From Anaerolineaceae bacterium (lineage in GTDB: Bacteria > Chloroflexota > Anaerolineae > Anaerolineales > Anaerolineaceae): a stretch of DNA of 6,678 nt. The position numbers were made by a program, and so were the translations under genes. The notes beneath the pieces were generated by a model. The model worked only from the letters and a program-made list of their open reading frames with translations, made no database searches and was not told where the DNA came from. Positions 5,843 to 6,678 of the stretch are shown here, piece after piece. The first letter of the stretch is position 1, and the number at the start of each line of letters is the position of its first letter. The stretch is from the NCBI GenBank assembly GCA_011620445.1, contig WOZB01000069.1, forward strand, positions 1 to 6,678, read 5' to 3'.

Positions 5843-6571
5843 ATGGTAAAAAAAGATGACCGCCGCATTGTACGGACAAGAAAATTGCTCAGGGATGCCA
5901 TGTACGAATTGATCCTTGAACAGGGTTACGATGAATTCAACATTCAGGATATAACCAACAAGGCTAACCTGGGGAGGGCGACCTTCTATTTGCACTACCG
6001 GGAAAAGGACGACCTATTGACAGACCTGATGAACCAGCGCTTCGAAGAATTCATCGGCACAAATTCACAGTTTGTCAGCAGTAAAGACGGCGTGCTGGAA
6101 GAAAAAGCCATTGAAAAGCTCTTCAATCTTGCGGAGGAGAATTACGATTTTTACCGCATCATGGAGATAGGCAAGGGCGGCACAATTGCTTCAAACCAAA
6201 TGCAGCTGATCATCCGCGATAAAGTGCGCGAACGCCTGGACCAACTCAAGCAGGTTACGCAGAAAGAGTTCAGTCTTCCACAGGATTTTCTTGAAACCTA
6301 CCTTTCAGGTGCGTTGTTGGCGTTGATTTACTGGTGGCTTAGGGAAGAAATGCCTTATTCAGCCGCTGAAATGGCAAAAATGTATCGGCGTATCAACACC
6401 CAGATTGCCGAAGCATACCTGCAGGACGTTCCGATATTGATAAATAAAAAACCCGGAGCGAACAAACGTCCTCCAAAAGCAGATCCGAAGAATCCAATTC
6501 CCGATGAAGATATGGGTTCCGATGAGCCTGCAAGCGAAAATTTATCAACCGAAGATCAAAGGATCCCATGA
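5843..6571 (+). CDS. TetR/AcrR-family transcriptional regulator
   Basis: A ligand-responsive DNA-binding dimer, 242 aa. The N-terminal TetR domain spans about 8-55. Its helix-turn-helix is at about 33-52, running from [12 protein letters not shown] to RATFYLHY, closely matching the family pattern, followed by the usual KDDLL. The ligand-binding part (60-195) has [14 protein letters not shown] at 153-166, resembling TetR proteins of the DhaS-like C-terminal type. Residues about 203-242 are an extra tail rich in Lys, Pro, Asp and Glu, probably disordered. AGGA at 5833-5836, 6 nt before the ATG, is the ribosome binding site. A strong promoter with two palindromes lies upstream, so autoregulation is likely. 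The stop overlaps the next start (ATGA, 6568-6571), so it probably controls, and is co-transcribed with, the radical SAM gene. The ligand is unknown. Confidence 0.9.
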   Translation: MVKKDDRRIVRTRKLLRDAMYELILEQGYDEFNIQDITNKANLGRATFYLHYREKDDLLTDLMNQRFEEFIGTNSQFVSSKDGVLEEKAIEKLFNLAEENYDFYRIMEIGKGGTIASNQMQLIIRDKVRERLDQLKQVTQKEFSLPQDFLETYLSGALLALIYWWLREEMPYSAAEMAKMYRRINTQIAEAYLQDVPILINKKPGANKRPPKADPKNPIPDEDMGSDEPASENLSTEDQRIP

Positions 6572-6678
6572 AAATCTTATTAGTTTTCCCTGAATTCCCG
6601 GATACATTCTGGAGCTTTAAGCATGCCCTGAAATTCATCCACAAAAAATCCTCCTGCCCGCCCCTTGGTCTATTGACG
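6568..6678 (+). CDS. B12-binding radical SAM protein, N-terminal fragment (cut by window end)
   Basis: The first 37 codons of a gene that runs off the window. The fragment opens with a beta strand ([15 protein letters not shown]), continues through SFKHALKF and reaches PPLGLLT at 31-37. From memory this is the characteristic N-terminus of cobalamin-binding radical SAM proteins, in particular the group with a C-terminal DUF4070 domain. The CxxxCxxC iron-sulfur motif would lie downstream and cannot be checked. Such enzymes often methylate or rearrange unactivated carbons, including in lipids and hopanoids; no substrate can be assigned here. AAAGGA at 6558-6563, 4 nt before the ATG, is the likely ribosome binding site. 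The start overlaps the TetR stop by 4 nt. Confidence 0.75.
   Translation, partial: MKILLVFPEFPDTFWSFKHALKFIHKKSSCPPLGLLT

Overview
The window is densely coding (about 98% genes) with mid-range G+C. It carries eight protein-coding genes in three apparent transcription units plus one convergent gene. It looks like chromosome of a free-living bacterium. The gene mix hints at a member of the Chloroflexota (Anaerolineae-like): an acyltransferase of the LpxL/PatA type paired with a CDP-alcohol phosphatidyltransferase, and a TetR gene coupled to a B12-binding radical SAM protein. This placement is inference from gene content, not from a marker gene. I see no RNA gene, CRISPR array, insertion sequence or phage gene.

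Region 1 (about 1-2894, plus strand) is a complete zinc-uptake operon with the regulator first: a Zur-type Fur-family repressor, a lipoprotein zinc-binding protein (ZnuA), an ABC ATPase (ZnuC) and an ABC-3 permease (ZnuB). All three junctions overlap (4, 1 and 8 nt), so the genes are very probably translationally coupled. The operon promoter and any Zur box lie upstream of the window.

Region 2 (2961-4708, plus strand) is a two-gene phospholipid module. A membrane-associated lysophospholipid/lipid acyltransferase with an H(x4)D motif overlaps by ATGA a CDP-alcohol phosphatidyltransferase with an intact DxxDG...AR...G...D...D motif. It has its own -10-like box only 10 nt before the first ATG, which suggests a leaderless or near-leaderless mRNA.

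Region 3 (4716-5690, minus strand) encodes a ROK-fold protein that has lost the catalytic Asp, the phosphate-binding glycines and the zinc site. It has no DNA-binding domain, so it is a likely pseudokinase or sugar sensor. Its 3' end lies 7 nt from the 3' end of region 2.

Region 4 (5697-6678, plus strand) starts with a 146-nt divergent intergenic region. This contains a near-consensus sigma-70 promoter (TTGACG, 17 nt, TATAAT) and two imperfect palindromes that could be autoregulatory operators. The promoter serves a TetR-family regulator whose stop codon overlaps (ATGA) the start of a B12-binding radical SAM protein truncated by the window edge.

No system here is clearly new. The points most worth a second look are the degenerate ROK protein divergent from the TetR/radical SAM operon, and the lipid module of unknown head group.
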